A stretch of 27,374 bases of DNA from positions 1 through 27,374 of the forward strand of contig SKOZ01000100.1 in NCBI GenBank assembly GCA_007119795.1, read 5' to 3'. The number at the start of each line of letters is the position of its first letter. The stretch's first letter is position 1. Shown here in pieces: positions 8,097-16,149 of the stretch. The stretch comes from Planctomycetales bacterium. GTDB taxonomy: Bacteria; Planctomycetota; Planctomycetia; Pirellulales; Thermoguttaceae. The position numbers and the translations under genes are program-made. The notes below the pieces were generated by a model. The model had not been told where the DNA came from. It was given only the letters and a program-made list of their open reading frames with translations, and did not search any database.

Positions 8097-9761
8097 ATGC
8101 CCAGTTACCGACTGCCCGAGCGGGTCAAGCCGCCGAAGGCAAAAAAAGACCAGGTCCTCCTCGTCGCCAGCGGCGACCTGCGGCCGGCAGCCAACCAGAA
8201 CTGCTGGCCGGCGCAGGAGGCGATGGAGGCGGCGCTGGGATGCGCCGTGGCCGAGGCCGGCTGCGCGGTGGTGCGGGCCCATCCCTTCCGCCCCGAGGTG
8301 GGTCACGGGTTCATCGCCTCGCAGAGGGAGGGCATGGAGGTCTTCGCCGGCATCGACCCGGAGGCGAGGCTGATCGTCGCCGAGGCGGTTTGGCAGTATT
8401 CGCACCACGTGCTCGCGGGGCTGCTCAGCCACCGCGGGCCGGTGCTCACGGTGGCCAACTGGTCGGGCACCTGGCCGGGGTTGGTGGGGATGCTCAACCT
8501 CAACGGCTGCCTGACCAAGGCGGGCCGCAAGTACTCCACGCTCTGGAGCGAGGACTTCGCCGACGATGCCTTCCGCCGGAAACTGGCCCGCTGGCTGGAC
8601 AAGGGCCGGGTGATGCACCGCGCGGACCACGTCGCCTCGCTGGATTCGGTCAAGGTCCCCTCGGCCGAGCGTCGCCTGGGCGAGGCGCTTGCCGAGGAAC
8701 TCCGCACGAAGAAGGCCATCCTGGGCGTCTTCGACGAGGGCTGCATGGGGATGTACAACGCCATCATCCCCGACGAGCTGATGCACCCGACCGGCGTCTT
8801 CAAGGAGCGGCTCAGCCAGTCGGCTCTCTACTACGAGACCACGCAGGTGAGCGACGGGGAAGCCGCGGCCGTCCGCCGCTGGATGGAGGCGCGGGGGATG
8901 CGTTTCGCCACCGGGCCGGACGCGGAGCGCGACCTGACCGACGAGCAGATTCTCACCCAGTGCAAGATGTACGTGGCCGCTCTGCGGATCGCCGACGATT
9001 TCGGCTGCGCGGCGATCGGCATCCAGTATCAGCAGGGGCTCAAGGATCTGCTGCCAGCCAGCGACCTGGCCGAGGGGACGCTCAACAACGCCGACCGTCC
9101 TCCCGTCACGGGCCGCGACGGCCGCCGCATCCTCTACGAGGGAGAGCCGCTGGTCCACTTCAACGAGGTCGACGAGTGCGCGGGGCTCGACGGGCTGATG
9201 ACCTACCGCGTCCACAAGGCGATGGGGCAGCCGGTGGAGAACACCCTGCACGATATCCGCTGGGGGGACTGGGACGCCTCGGGAACCGAGTCCGAGTACG
9301 TGTGGGTCTTCCTCATCAGTGGCGGCGCCCCGCCGGCGCACTTCATCGGCGGTTGGTCGGGGGCGTGCAGCGAGCGGCAGCCGGCGATGTACTTCCGTCT
9401 GGGTGGGGGCACGCTCAAGGGAATCTCGAAGACCGGCGAGATCGTCTGGTCGCGGGTCTTCGTGGACCGCGGGCGATTGAAAATGGACCTGGGACGGGGC
9501 CGCGTGGCCGAACTGCCCCCGGAGGAGACCGAGCGTCGCTGGCGGCTGACCACCCCCCAGTGGCCGATCATGCACGCGGTGCTCTACGGCGTCTCCCGCG
9601 ATGCCATGATGGCCCGCCACAAGGCGAACCACATCCAGGTGGCCTACGCCACCGGCCCCCGCGAGGCCGATCGCGCCCTCCTCTCCAAGGCCGCGATGGC
9701 CCGGGCCATGGGCATGGACGTGGCCCTCTGCGGGACACGCAAGGGGGACAAGGCATGGTGA
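8097..9761 (+). CDS. Large protein resembling the L-fucose/L-arabinose isomerase superfamily
   Basis: A 554-residue cytoplasmic protein (no signal peptide) with a good ribosome site (AGGGAGAG) before the ATG. It opens with an alpha/beta stretch ([20 protein letters not shown], 21-40), then [16 protein letters not shown] and [19 protein letters not shown], segments I associate with planctomycete proteins annotated as fucose-isomerase-like. The middle holds conserved Asp/Glu/His candidates ([41 protein letters not shown]), and a late [19 protein letters not shown] fits the C-terminal domain of these isomerases. Metal-dependent aldose-ketose isomerisation is the likely chemistry, but the assignment is from pattern memory and the sugar is unknown. 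It stands alone with its own promoter. Confidence 0.6.
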   Translation: MPSYRLPERVKPPKAKKDQVLLVASGDLRPAANQNCWPAQEAMEAALGCAVAEAGCAVVRAHPFRPEVGHGFIASQREGMEVFAGIDPEARLIVAEAVWQYSHHVLAGLLSHRGPVLTVANWSGTWPGLVGMLNLNGCLTKAGRKYSTLWSEDFADDAFRRKLARWLDKGRVMHRADHVASLDSVKVPSAERRLGEALAEELRTKKAILGVFDEGCMGMYNAIIPDELMHPTGVFKERLSQSALYYETTQVSDGEAAAVRRWMEARGMRFATGPDAERDLTDEQILTQCKMYVAALRIADDFGCAAIGIQYQQGLKDLLPASDLAEGTLNNADRPPVTGRDGRRILYEGEPLVHFNEVDECAGLDGLMTYRVHKAMGQPVENTLHDIRWGDWDASGTESEYVWVFLISGGAPPAHFIGGWSGACSERQPAMYFRLGGGTLKGISKTGEIVWSRVFVDRGRLKMDLGRGRVAELPPEETERRWRLTTPQWPIMHAVLYGVSRDAMMARHKANHIQVAYATGPREADRALLSKAAMARAMGMDVALCGTRKGDKAW

Positions 9762-9827
9762 GCCGCGGCAGCGGCCGTCGTGGTGGGGCGGTCCTCCCCC
9801 GGACTTCGCCCATCTCGGCGGTCGCGG

Positions 9828-9876
9828 TGCTATAATAGCGAGGACTTGCTGCCCCGCGCTCCCGCGGGTGGGGCAG
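9828..9876 (+). promoter_or_regulatory. Extended -10 promoter and leader hairpin for the DUF1573 gene
   Basis: TGC-TATAAT at 9828-9836 is a consensus extended -10 with no good -35. Shortly after the expected start site, CTGCCCC (9849-9855) pairs with GGGGCAG (9870-9876) around a 14-base loop that itself contains CCCGCGGG. The leader to the start codon is about 130 bases. No U-run follows, so it is a leader structure rather than a terminator. Confidence 0.45.
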
Positions 9877-9972
9877 GTCGATGGAAGGGATTCGAGCCCA
9901 AGGAGGAGGTCGTCGCGCCACCCAGTTCGACCAAGTACCGCCAGCCGACCGATCGGCGGGAGGGGTTTTGTG

Positions 9973-10962
9973 ATGCGAAGCATCGTCGTCATTCTCGCCG
10001 TTGTCTCGATGGCAGCTTGGGCGATCCCTGCCGCGGGGCAAGAGTGGGCGCGGGAGATGTTCGAGACCCACGAGCACCACTTCGGCACCCTGGCTCGTGG
10101 CTCCAAGGCGGAATACGCCTTCCGGCTCACGAATCCCTACCTGGAGACCGTGCGGATCGCTCGCGTGCGGACCACCTGCGGCTGCGGCGTGCCGCGTGTG
10201 GAGAAGGACGAGCTTGCGACCTACGAGTCCGGCGCGGTTATCGTGGAGGCCAACACCACCGCCTTCACCGGCCATCACAGCGCCACGATCACCGTGACCT
10301 TCGACCAGCCCTACCGGGCCGAGGTGCAGCTCTACATCACCGTCTACGTCCGTGGCGACGTCGTCTTCGAGCCCGAGAGCGTGGCCTTCGGGCAGGTCGA
10401 CCAGGGGGAGGCGCGCGAAGAGCGGGTCGCGGTCGAGTTCACCCGCGGCGCCGACCGCGAGATCGTCGAGATCCGCTCCGCCAACGAGTATCTCTCCGCG
10501 GAAGCCGTGGAGCGAACGCGGGGTGGGGGGCGAACCGTCTACGAACTCTTGGTCCGGCTCGAGGAGGGTGCCCCGCCGGGCTACCTGGCCGACCAGATCA
10601 TCCTCGTGACCAACGAGCCCCGCAACCGGGAGATTCCCCTGCTGGTCGAGGGGCAGGTGCTCTCCGCCGTATCGGCCAGCCCCTCGTCGCTTTTCCTCGG
10701 CGTGCTCAAACCGGGGGCGGAGGTGACCCGGCAGGTGGTGCTGCGGGCCCGGCGCCCCTTCCGCATCACGGGAGTCGAGGGGGAGAGCGATGCCTTCCGC
10801 GTGGGCGCGGCGGAAGACGAGGCGCGGCCGCTCCATCTCGTGCCGGTAACCTTCGTTGCCCGCGAAGAGGACGAGGGCCGCGTCGCGCAGACGCTCCGCT
10901 TCACTACGGACCTGGAGGGCGCCGACGCCGAGGTGGCGGCCTACGGCGTGGTGGCTCCGTAG
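9973..10962 (+). CDS. Secreted DUF1573-domain protein
   Basis: A 329-residue exported protein of unknown function. Residues 1-22 form a signal peptide (VVILAVVSMAAWAIPAAG, likely cleaved before QEW). A DUF1573 module follows: HHFGTLARGSKAEYAF, then RLTNPYLETVRI and the hallmark VRTTCGCGVP with Cys69 and Cys71. The rest consists of Ig-like beta-sandwich repeats (TVTFDQPYRAEVQLYITV; FEPESVAFGQV; ASPSSLFLGVLKPG), the type found in surface or periplasmic binding proteins. The ATG at 9973 is chosen over the GTG immediately before it because GGGAGGGG (9958-9965) is better spaced from it. Planctomycetes carry many paralogues; the two cysteines may form a disulfide or bind something, but there is no evidence here. 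Confidence 0.85.
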   Translation: MRSIVVILAVVSMAAWAIPAAGQEWAREMFETHEHHFGTLARGSKAEYAFRLTNPYLETVRIARVRTTCGCGVPRVEKDELATYESGAVIVEANTTAFTGHHSATITVTFDQPYRAEVQLYITVYVRGDVVFEPESVAFGQVDQGEAREERVAVEFTRGADREIVEIRSANEYLSAEAVERTRGGGRTVYELLVRLEEGAPPGYLADQIILVTNEPRNREIPLLVEGQVLSAVSASPSSLFLGVLKPGAEVTRQVVLRARRPFRITGVEGESDAFRVGAAEDEARPLHLVPVTFVAREEDEGRVAQTLRFTTDLEGADAEVAAYGVVAP

Positions 10963-11340
10963 GGGCACGGCCGGTTGTGCGGGATGCGGCGGTCGCCTCG
11001 GCGAAAGAGATTGTTCGGGGCATTGCCCGCAAAACCTCTTCGGGTCTCGGACCATCCTGGGGCCCGCCGCCGCCAGCTGCGCCGAGGGGCGGCTTCTGTC
11101 CCCCTTGGCGAGCGAGACCGTGTACCCCCCGCGCGGCCTGCCTGCCATAGACCGTCGCGGGCGGCTAACGTCTCGCGGCGTCGCGCGGTAGAATACCGCT
11201 CCACTCACCGCGGCCGCGCTCTCTACGTCTCCGACGAACGCGCACCACGGGCGGTACCCGTTCGGGAAAGAAGGCAACTCCTGCCGCCGTCCCGTGGAGC
11301 CGGCCGCGGCACGATCCGGGAACCTTCCGCGAGGGACCGC
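10963..11340. other. Intergenic region between the DUF1573 gene and dnaE
   Basis: No gene seen. The dnaE frame is open across most of it, but there is no ribosome site and no family similarity before 11341. An imperfect hairpin at 11005-11040 (AAGAG...CTCTT with GGGC-ATT-GCCC at its tip) could end the DUF1573 transcript. A -10-like TAGAAT at 11189-11194 lacks a good -35 and is only a weak candidate dnaE promoter. Confidence 0.4.
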
Positions 11341-14300
11341 ATGACGACCCGCCCCTTCGTTCACCTCCACTGCCACAGCCATTTCAGCCTCCTCGACGGG
11401 GCGGGCAAGATCGAACGCCTCATCGACCGCGCCCGCGAACTGGACATGAACGCCCTGGCCCTGACGGACCACGGCAACCTCTACGGGGCGTTGGAGTTTT
11501 ACCGCAAGGCGAAGGCCGCGGGCATCAACCCCATCATCGGCTACGAGGCCTACATCGCCCCTGGCCGCCGCGACCATAAGGAAGCCAGCGGCATGAAGGA
11601 GGCCAGCTTCCACCTCACCCTGCTGGCTCGCAACCGGACAGGTTTTCAGAATCTCCTCAAGCTCGCCTCCGCCGCCTTCCTCGAGGGCTTCTACTTCAAG
11701 CCTCGCATCGACAAGGAGCTACTCGCCGCCCATCACGAGGGGCTCATCTGCTTGAGCGGCTGCGCCTCCAGCGAGTTCAACCGCGCCCTGCTCCAGGGGA
11801 GCGCCGACGAGCGGCACCTCCGCCAGGCGATGGAGGTGGCCGCATGGTTCCACCAGCTCTTCGGCGACCGCTACTTCGTCGAAATCCAGAACAACGGCCT
11901 GGAGATCCAGCGGCTCGCCATGGAGGGGGCCGTGGAGGTCGCGCGGCGGATGGGCCTCCCCCTGGTGGCCACCAGCGACACCCACTACGTCCGCCGCGAG
12001 GACGCCGAGGCCCAGGACGTCCTCCTCTGCATCAACACCGGCAAGTTCCGCACCGACACGAAGCGGATGAAGATGGAGGGGGACGAGTTCTACCTGCGGG
12101 CGCCCGAGGAGATGTACCAGGTCTTCCCACATCTCGATGAGGCCGTGGCCCGCAGCCAAGAGATCGCCGATTCGGTGGACATCGAGCTCGAGCTGGGCAA
12201 ACGGCACTTTCCCGTCTTTCACCCCCCCGAACAGAAGGGGTCGCTCGACTACCTCCGGGAGCGATGCCTGGCCGGGCTCCGGGAGCGCTACGCCGACAAC
12301 CCGCAGCGGATGGTCGGCGGGGAGCTGTCGGCGGAGGTCCTCGAGCGGCTGGACCGCGAACTGGCGGTGATCGACAAGCTGGGCTTCCCGAACTACTTCC
12401 TCATCGTCTGGGACTTCGTCCGCTTTGCCCGCAGCCGGGGGATCGAGGCCACGGCGCGCGGCTCCGGCGTGGGCTCGCTGGTCTGCTACGCCCTCTACTT
12501 GAGCCACGTCTGCCCGCTGGACTACGACCTGCTCTTCGAGCGGTTCCTCGACGAGAGCCGTCTGGAGGCGCCGGACATCGACATCGACTTCGAGCAGGCC
12601 CGCCGCGCCGAGGTGATCCAGTACGTCAAGGAGAAGTACGGGCACGCCAACGTGGCCCAGATCGGCACCTTCGGCACGCTGGCGGCGCGGGCCGCCATTC
12701 GCGACGTGGGCCGCGCTTTGGGGCTGCCCATCCCGCGGGTCGACGCCGTGATCGCCAAGGTCCCCGAGCAGTTGGGGATTACGCTCGCGCGGGCCATCGA
12801 GAGCAGCGAAGAACTGAAGCGGGAGTACGACGCCGACGCCGACGTCCGCGAGCTGATCGACCTGGCGATGCGTATCGAAGGGCTGGCCCGCAACGTGGGC
12901 ACCCACGCGGCCGCCGTGGTCATCGCCGACCGCCCCCTCAGCGAATACGTCCCCTTGCAGCACGTGCAGGGGAAGGAGGAGGTCATCACCCAGTGGGCGA
13001 TGGCCGACGTCGAGGCGGCCGGCCTCTTGAAGATGGACTTTCTAGGCCTGAGGAACCTGACGATCCTCGCCAAGGCGGTGCAGCTCATCGAGGAGGTCCA
13101 CGGCGTCCGCGTCGACCCCTACAAGTTCCCTCTCGACGATGCGGAGACCTTCGCCCTCCTCTGCCGCGGCGAGACGAAGGGGGTCTTCCAGCTCGAGAGC
13201 GGCGGCATCCGCGACCTCTTGCAGCGGATGAAGCCCGACAGCTTCCGCGACATCATCGCCACGAACGCCCTCTACCGCCCCGGTCCCCTGGAAGGGGGCA
13301 TGGTCGACGACTACATCGACATCAAGCACGGCCGCAAAAAACCCGAGTACAAGCACCCCGTGATGGAGGAGGTGCTCGCGGAGACCCACGGGGTGATGGT
13401 CTACCAGGAGCAGGTGATGCGGATCCTCAATAAGCTGGGGGGGATCCGCCTGGCCGACGCCTACGCCTGCATCAAGGCGATCAGCAAGAAACGGCTCCCC
13501 CTGATCGCCAAGTTCCGCGAGGAGTTCCTGGCCGGAGCCCAGGAGAAGGGACTCACCAAGCGGGAGGCGGAAGACCTCTTCGGGCTCATCGAGAAGTTCG
13601 CCGGCTACGGCTTCAATAAGAGCCACTCCACGGCCTACGCCCTGATCGCCTACATGACGGCCTACCTGAAGGCCCATTACCCGTTGGAGTTCATGGCGGC
13701 GCTCCTCTCCAGCGACATCCCGGCGCGGAACTTCAAGAAGAAGGACTCCACGGTCGAGCACATCGAAGACTGCCAGCGGATGGGGATCGAGGTCGTCCCC
13801 CCGGACGTGAACCACTCGGCGGCCGAATACACGGTCCGCGAGGGGAAGATCCTCTTCCCGCTGGCGGCCGTCAAGGGATGCGGCCTCGCGGCCGCGGCGG
13901 CCATCGCCGCCGAGCGGAAGGAGGGCGGCGCCTACCGCAGCCTCTTCGACTTCTGCTGCCGCGTCGACCCGGGGACGGTGAACCGCGCCGCCATCGAGAC
14001 GCTCATCAAGGCCGGCGCCTTCGACTCGCTCGGGGCCCGGCGGGCCCAGCTCTTCGCCGCCGTGGAGCGGGCGGTGCAGGCGGGCGCCGCCGCCGCCTCG
14101 GACCGCCGCTCCGGCCAGAGGGGGCTCTTCGACGACGCCGAGGAGGAGGACGATGCTGCCTCCGGAGCCGAGTTGCCCGACGTCGAGGAGTGGGAGGAGC
14201 GCGAGCTCCTGCTCAAGGAAAAAGAGGCCCTCGGTTTCTACATGAGCAGCCACCCCCTGGCCGAGCACGAGGAGACCCTCACCACCTACTGCACGCACAC

Positions 14301-14943
14301 CACCGTCGAGGCCGCCGCGCTGGCGCATCGCAGCGAGGCTTTTCTCGGCGGGATGCTCGCCTCGATCAAGCACGCGCACACGAAGAACCCCCAGCCCGGC
14401 AAGCCCTCGCGGTACGCCATGTTCGACCTGGAGGACACCGCGGGCATCATGCGGTGCATCGTCTGGCCCGAGCAGTTCGCCCAGTTCGGCGAGCTCGTCC
14501 AGCCCGAGGCGGTGCTCGCCGTCCGCGGCGCCGTCGACAAGCGCGAGGGGAGCGAGGAGGCGAACTTCATCGTCAACGAGCTGATCCCCCTGGAGGAGCT
14601 CCCCCGCCGGTTCACGCGGGCCATGGTCGTGCGGCTCAGCGAGCTGGACCACGGCGAGCAGGGGATGAAAGCCCTCCACGAAATCCTCCGCGGCTACCCC
14701 GGCGAGTGCGAGCTGCAGCTCGTCGTCGACCTGGCCGACGGCCGCCGCGTCCGCTGCGGCTGCCGCAGCCGCGTGGCCCTCTCCGAGGAGATGCGCCGCC
14801 GCGTCGAGGAGCTCCTGGGAGCGGAGAACTTCCGCCTCATCGCCAACACCGCCGCCGCATCCGCCGCCAACGGCCGCAAAGGCGGCAACGGGCGCTCTCA
14901 GCGCAACGGCCCCTCTCGCGGCAACGGCCGGGGACGTGCGTGA
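11341..14943 (+). CDS. dnaE: DNA polymerase III alpha subunit
   Basis: The 1200-residue replicative DNA polymerase subunit. The N-terminal PHP domain (about 1-220) keeps likely metal ligands: HLHCHSHFS (8-16), TDHGNLYG, GYEAY, FHLTLL, LSGC and TSDTH. The polymerase core follows, with ARGSGVGSLVCY and the catalytic APDIDIDF (Asp412, Asp414). An internal beta-clamp motif, QRGLF, is at 926-930, just where E. coli has QADMF. An OB-type domain covers about 990-1080. The C-terminus ends in a basic NGR-rich tail (1177-1200). The start is supported by GAGGGA upstream and by MTTRPFVHLH matching family N-termini. It is a DnaE rather than PolC type: no embedded exonuclease domain is seen. Confidence 0.97.
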   Translation: MTTRPFVHLHCHSHFSLLDGAGKIERLIDRARELDMNALALTDHGNLYGALEFYRKAKAAGINPIIGYEAYIAPGRRDHKEASGMKEASFHLTLLARNRTGFQNLLKLASAAFLEGFYFKPRIDKELLAAHHEGLICLSGCASSEFNRALLQGSADERHLRQAMEVAAWFHQLFGDRYFVEIQNNGLEIQRLAMEGAVEVARRMGLPLVATSDTHYVRREDAEAQDVLLCINTGKFRTDTKRMKMEGDEFYLRAPEEMYQVFPHLDEAVARSQEIADSVDIELELGKRHFPVFHPPEQKGSLDYLRERCLAGLRERYADNPQRMVGGELSAEVLERLDRELAVIDKLGFPNYFLIVWDFVRFARSRGIEATARGSGVGSLVCYALYLSHVCPLDYDLLFERFLDESRLEAPDIDIDFEQARRAEVIQYVKEKYGHANVAQIGTFGTLAARAAIRDVGRALGLPIPRVDAVIAKVPEQLGITLARAIESSEELKREYDADADVRELIDLAMRIEGLARNVGTHAAAVVIADRPLSEYVPLQHVQGKEEVITQWAMADVEAAGLLKMDFLGLRNLTILAKAVQLIEEVHGVRVDPYKFPLDDAETFALLCRGETKGVFQLESGGIRDLLQRMKPDSFRDIIATNALYRPGPLEGGMVDDYIDIKHGRKKPEYKHPVMEEVLAETHGVMVYQEQVMRILNKLGGIRLADAYACIKAISKKRLPLIAKFREEFLAGAQEKGLTKREAEDLFGLIEKFAGYGFNKSHSTAYALIAYMTAYLKAHYPLEFMAALLSSDIPARNFKKKDSTVEHIEDCQRMGIEVVPPDVNHSAAEYTVREGKILFPLAAVKGCGLAAAAAIAAERKEGGAYRSLFDFCCRVDPGTVNRAAIETLIKAGAFDSLGARRAQLFAAVERAVQAGAAAASDRRSGQRGLFDDAEEEDDAASGAELPDVEEWEERELLLKEKEALGFYMSSHPLAEHEETLTTYCTHTTVEAAALAHRSEAFLGGMLASIKHAHTKNPQPGKPSRYAMFDLEDTAGIMRCIVWPEQFAQFGELVQPEAVLAVRGAVDKREGSEEANFIVNELIPLEELPRRFTRAMVVRLSELDHGEQGMKALHEILRGYPGECELQLVVDLADGRRVRCGCRSRVALSEEMRRRVEELLGAENFRLIANTAAASAANGRKGGNGRSQRNGPSRGNGRGRA

Positions 14944-14968
14944 GAGTGCCGCGGCCGTAACCGTTCCC

Positions 14969-15049
14969 GGGGGACTGTCCCAATTTTCGCGGCCGGAGAA
15001 GGTATTCCTCGTGGCTAACGCTGTTCGGCCGCGAAAATGGGACTGTCCC
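14969..15049 (+). repeat. First palindrome of the composite element (copy 3 of the repeat core)
   Basis: The left arm starting GGGACTGTCCCAATTTTCG (14971) runs to 14995, the loop holds TATTCCTCGTGG, and the right arm CGGCCGCGAAAATGGGAC (15026) ends in TGTCCC at 15049. The arms match over about 24 bases with one extra A on the left. GGGAC-T-GTCCC is itself a hairpin, so the structure is nested. Confidence 0.9.
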
Positions 15050-15080
15050 CTTCGGCCGGCGCGGTGGCAGGCTAGGGTAA

Positions 15081-15155
15081 GGGGACAGGTCCATTGTTCG
15101 GGCATCGTCGGTCGCCAAAGATTGGGTCTGTGGGCCGAAAAATGGACCGGTCCCC
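15081..15155 (+). repeat. Second palindrome of the composite element
   Basis: The left arm GGGGACAGGTCCATTGTTCG (15081-15100, continuing to 15103) pairs with an arm at 15132-15155 that ends in AATGGACCGGTCCCC. The arms differ at about three positions. They resemble the arms of the first palindrome (GGGGAC, GTCC, ATTTT, CGG in the same order), so the element is effectively four related half-units. Confidence 0.85.
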
Positions 15156-15224
15156 GGCCGGCCTGTGAACGGTTACCCGCGGCCTCCCGCGGGTTACGAG
15201 AACACGCAATCGGAGAGACACGCC

Positions 15225-15482
15225 ATGGACATGCCGACGTTGACGCGGTTTTTCATGTGGTGCGTCATCATCAATGGCGGTCTACTCGTCTTCTGGACGG
15301 CGCTATTCATCGCGGTCCCGGCGGTCGGCGAATTCGCCTACCGTACGCACAGCAGGTGGTTCCCCATGTCGCGGGAAACGTTCAGCGTGGTCATGTACGT
15401 GTTCCTGGGGGCGTTCAAGCTCGCCTGGATCGTGTTCAACGTCGTACCCTACGTGGCTCTGCTGATCGTCGGCTCCGGGTAG
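15225..15482 (+). CDS. Small two-helix membrane protein (DUF6868-like)
   Basis: An 85-residue protein with two predicted membrane helices: about residues 9-35 (FFMWCVIINGGLLVFWTALF) and about 58-83 (VVMYVFLGAFKLAWIVFN and following). Between them is the polar segment YRTHSRWFPMSRETF, which I recognise from a widespread small-membrane-protein family; I believe this is DUF6868 but am not certain of the number. The function is unknown. GGAGAG at 15212-15217 supports the ATG at 15225. The composite repeat ends 48 bp upstream, so any promoter may overlap it. It is convergent with the lipoprotein operon. Confidence 0.75.
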   Translation: MDMPTLTRFFMWCVIINGGLLVFWTALFIAVPAVGEFAYRTHSRWFPMSRETFSVVMYVFLGAFKLAWIVFNVVPYVALLIVGSG

Positions 15483-15627
15483 CAGGCCGTCCCCCGCCCA
15501 TTTCTGCGGTACGATCGGCGGGCACATCGGGCAAATCGCTGCCTGCACGACGCGGCACAATCGCGCCCCGGCCGGGCAGTGCCCTTCGCCGTGCGAGCCC
15601 GATGGGACGACGTTTCAGCGTCGCGCG

Positions 15628-16146
15628 TCAGTCGCGCAGGTAGATGCCGTCGGCCGTGATGCGGAAGAGGTCGAGGTGCTCGGCGATCTCGCCTCGGCCG
15701 CGAACGACGACGATGCCTCCGCGTTCGACTCCGAAGAGCTTCGGGGCGTCGATGGGGAGGACCTCCCCCTGCTCGTCGAGGAACTGGACGAGGGCCGTCG
15801 GCGCTTCGGCCGCCGCGCGCCGGCAGAAGGGGCAGTCGTCGGCGTCGTGCCCCGGAGCGTGATCGTGCCCGCCGGCGACGATCTCGGACAAGAGAAATTC
15901 GGCACTGCCGTTGACGAAGGGGTTGTCCGCCCCCGCGCCGATGCGTCCCACGAGCACGACCCGGTCGTTTTCGGCAAGCTGCTCCCGGGCTTCCTCGATG
16001 GAAACCGCTCCGGCGGGCTCTTCGGCAAGCAGCAGCCGCGCCCGCTGTGCGGCAAGCTCACCGTCGCCGAAGAGTCCGCAGCCAGCCAAGCCGGCGGCCG
16101 CAGCCAGGAGGATCAGCACGATCGTACATCGAAACGGGGCAGCCAT
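15628..16146 (-). CDS. Lipoprotein with a His/Asp/Cys cluster, second gene of a lipoprotein operon
   Basis: A 172-residue predicted lipoprotein: N-terminal hydrophobic segment ending in a textbook lipobox LAGC (Cys23). The mature part has a short helix (EEAREQLAEND), then a beta-rich region that could be an OB-like fold (VVLVGRI; VVVRGRGEI; FRITADGIYL). At 93-108 lies GHDHAPGHDADDCPFC, with three His, several Asp and a CxxC, a plausible metal or redox site. I do not recognise the family. It starts 3 bp after the stop of the His-rich lipoprotein gene, and its ribosome site (GAGGAGGAC) lies inside that gene's last codons, so the two are translationally coupled. Confidence 0.7.
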   Translation of the reverse strand: MAAPFRCTIVLILLAAAAGLAGCGLFGDGELAAQRARLLLAEEPAGAVSIEEAREQLAENDRVVLVGRIGAGADNPFVNGSAEFLLSEIVAGGHDHAPGHDADDCPFCRRAAAEAPTALVQFLDEQGEVLPIDAPKLFGVERGGIVVVRGRGEIAEHLDLFRITADGIYLRD

Positions 16147-16149
16147 CCG

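Larger units (their letters stand above)
14949..15184 (+). mobile_element. Complete composite palindromic element with terminal inverted repeats and 8-bp direct repeats
   Basis: The element proper is 14957-15176 (220 bp). Its ends are perfect 10-bp inverted repeats, GTAACCGTTC (14957-14966) and GAACGGTTAC (15167-15176), extendable to 11 of 12. They are flanked on both sides by CCGCGGCC (14949-14956 and 15177-15184), which looks like a target-site duplication. Inside are two long palindromes (listed separately) whose four arms resemble each other. No coding capacity is seen, so any movement would be non-autonomous. It begins 13 bp after the dnaE stop and ends 48 bp before the next start codon. 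Confidence 0.7.

Noticed and set aside
8028..10130. 700-codon frame on the minus strand
   Set aside because: It spans opposite-strand coding genes and a promoter; its composition is that of a shadow frame in GC-rich DNA.
10975..11340. N-terminal extension of dnaE
   Set aside because: The extension is Arg-rich, lacks family similarity, and the PHP domain normally begins within the first ten residues as it does from 11341.
13042..15105. Very long open frame on the strand opposite dnaE
   Set aside because: It is the mirror of GC-rich dnaE coding sequence; the protein is low-complexity with no recognisable domain, and dnaE itself is certain.
14957..15176. A CRISPR-like array from repeated GGGAC motifs
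   Set aside because: The repeats are inverted pairs with unequal spacing, not direct repeats with uniform spacers, and no cas genes are near.
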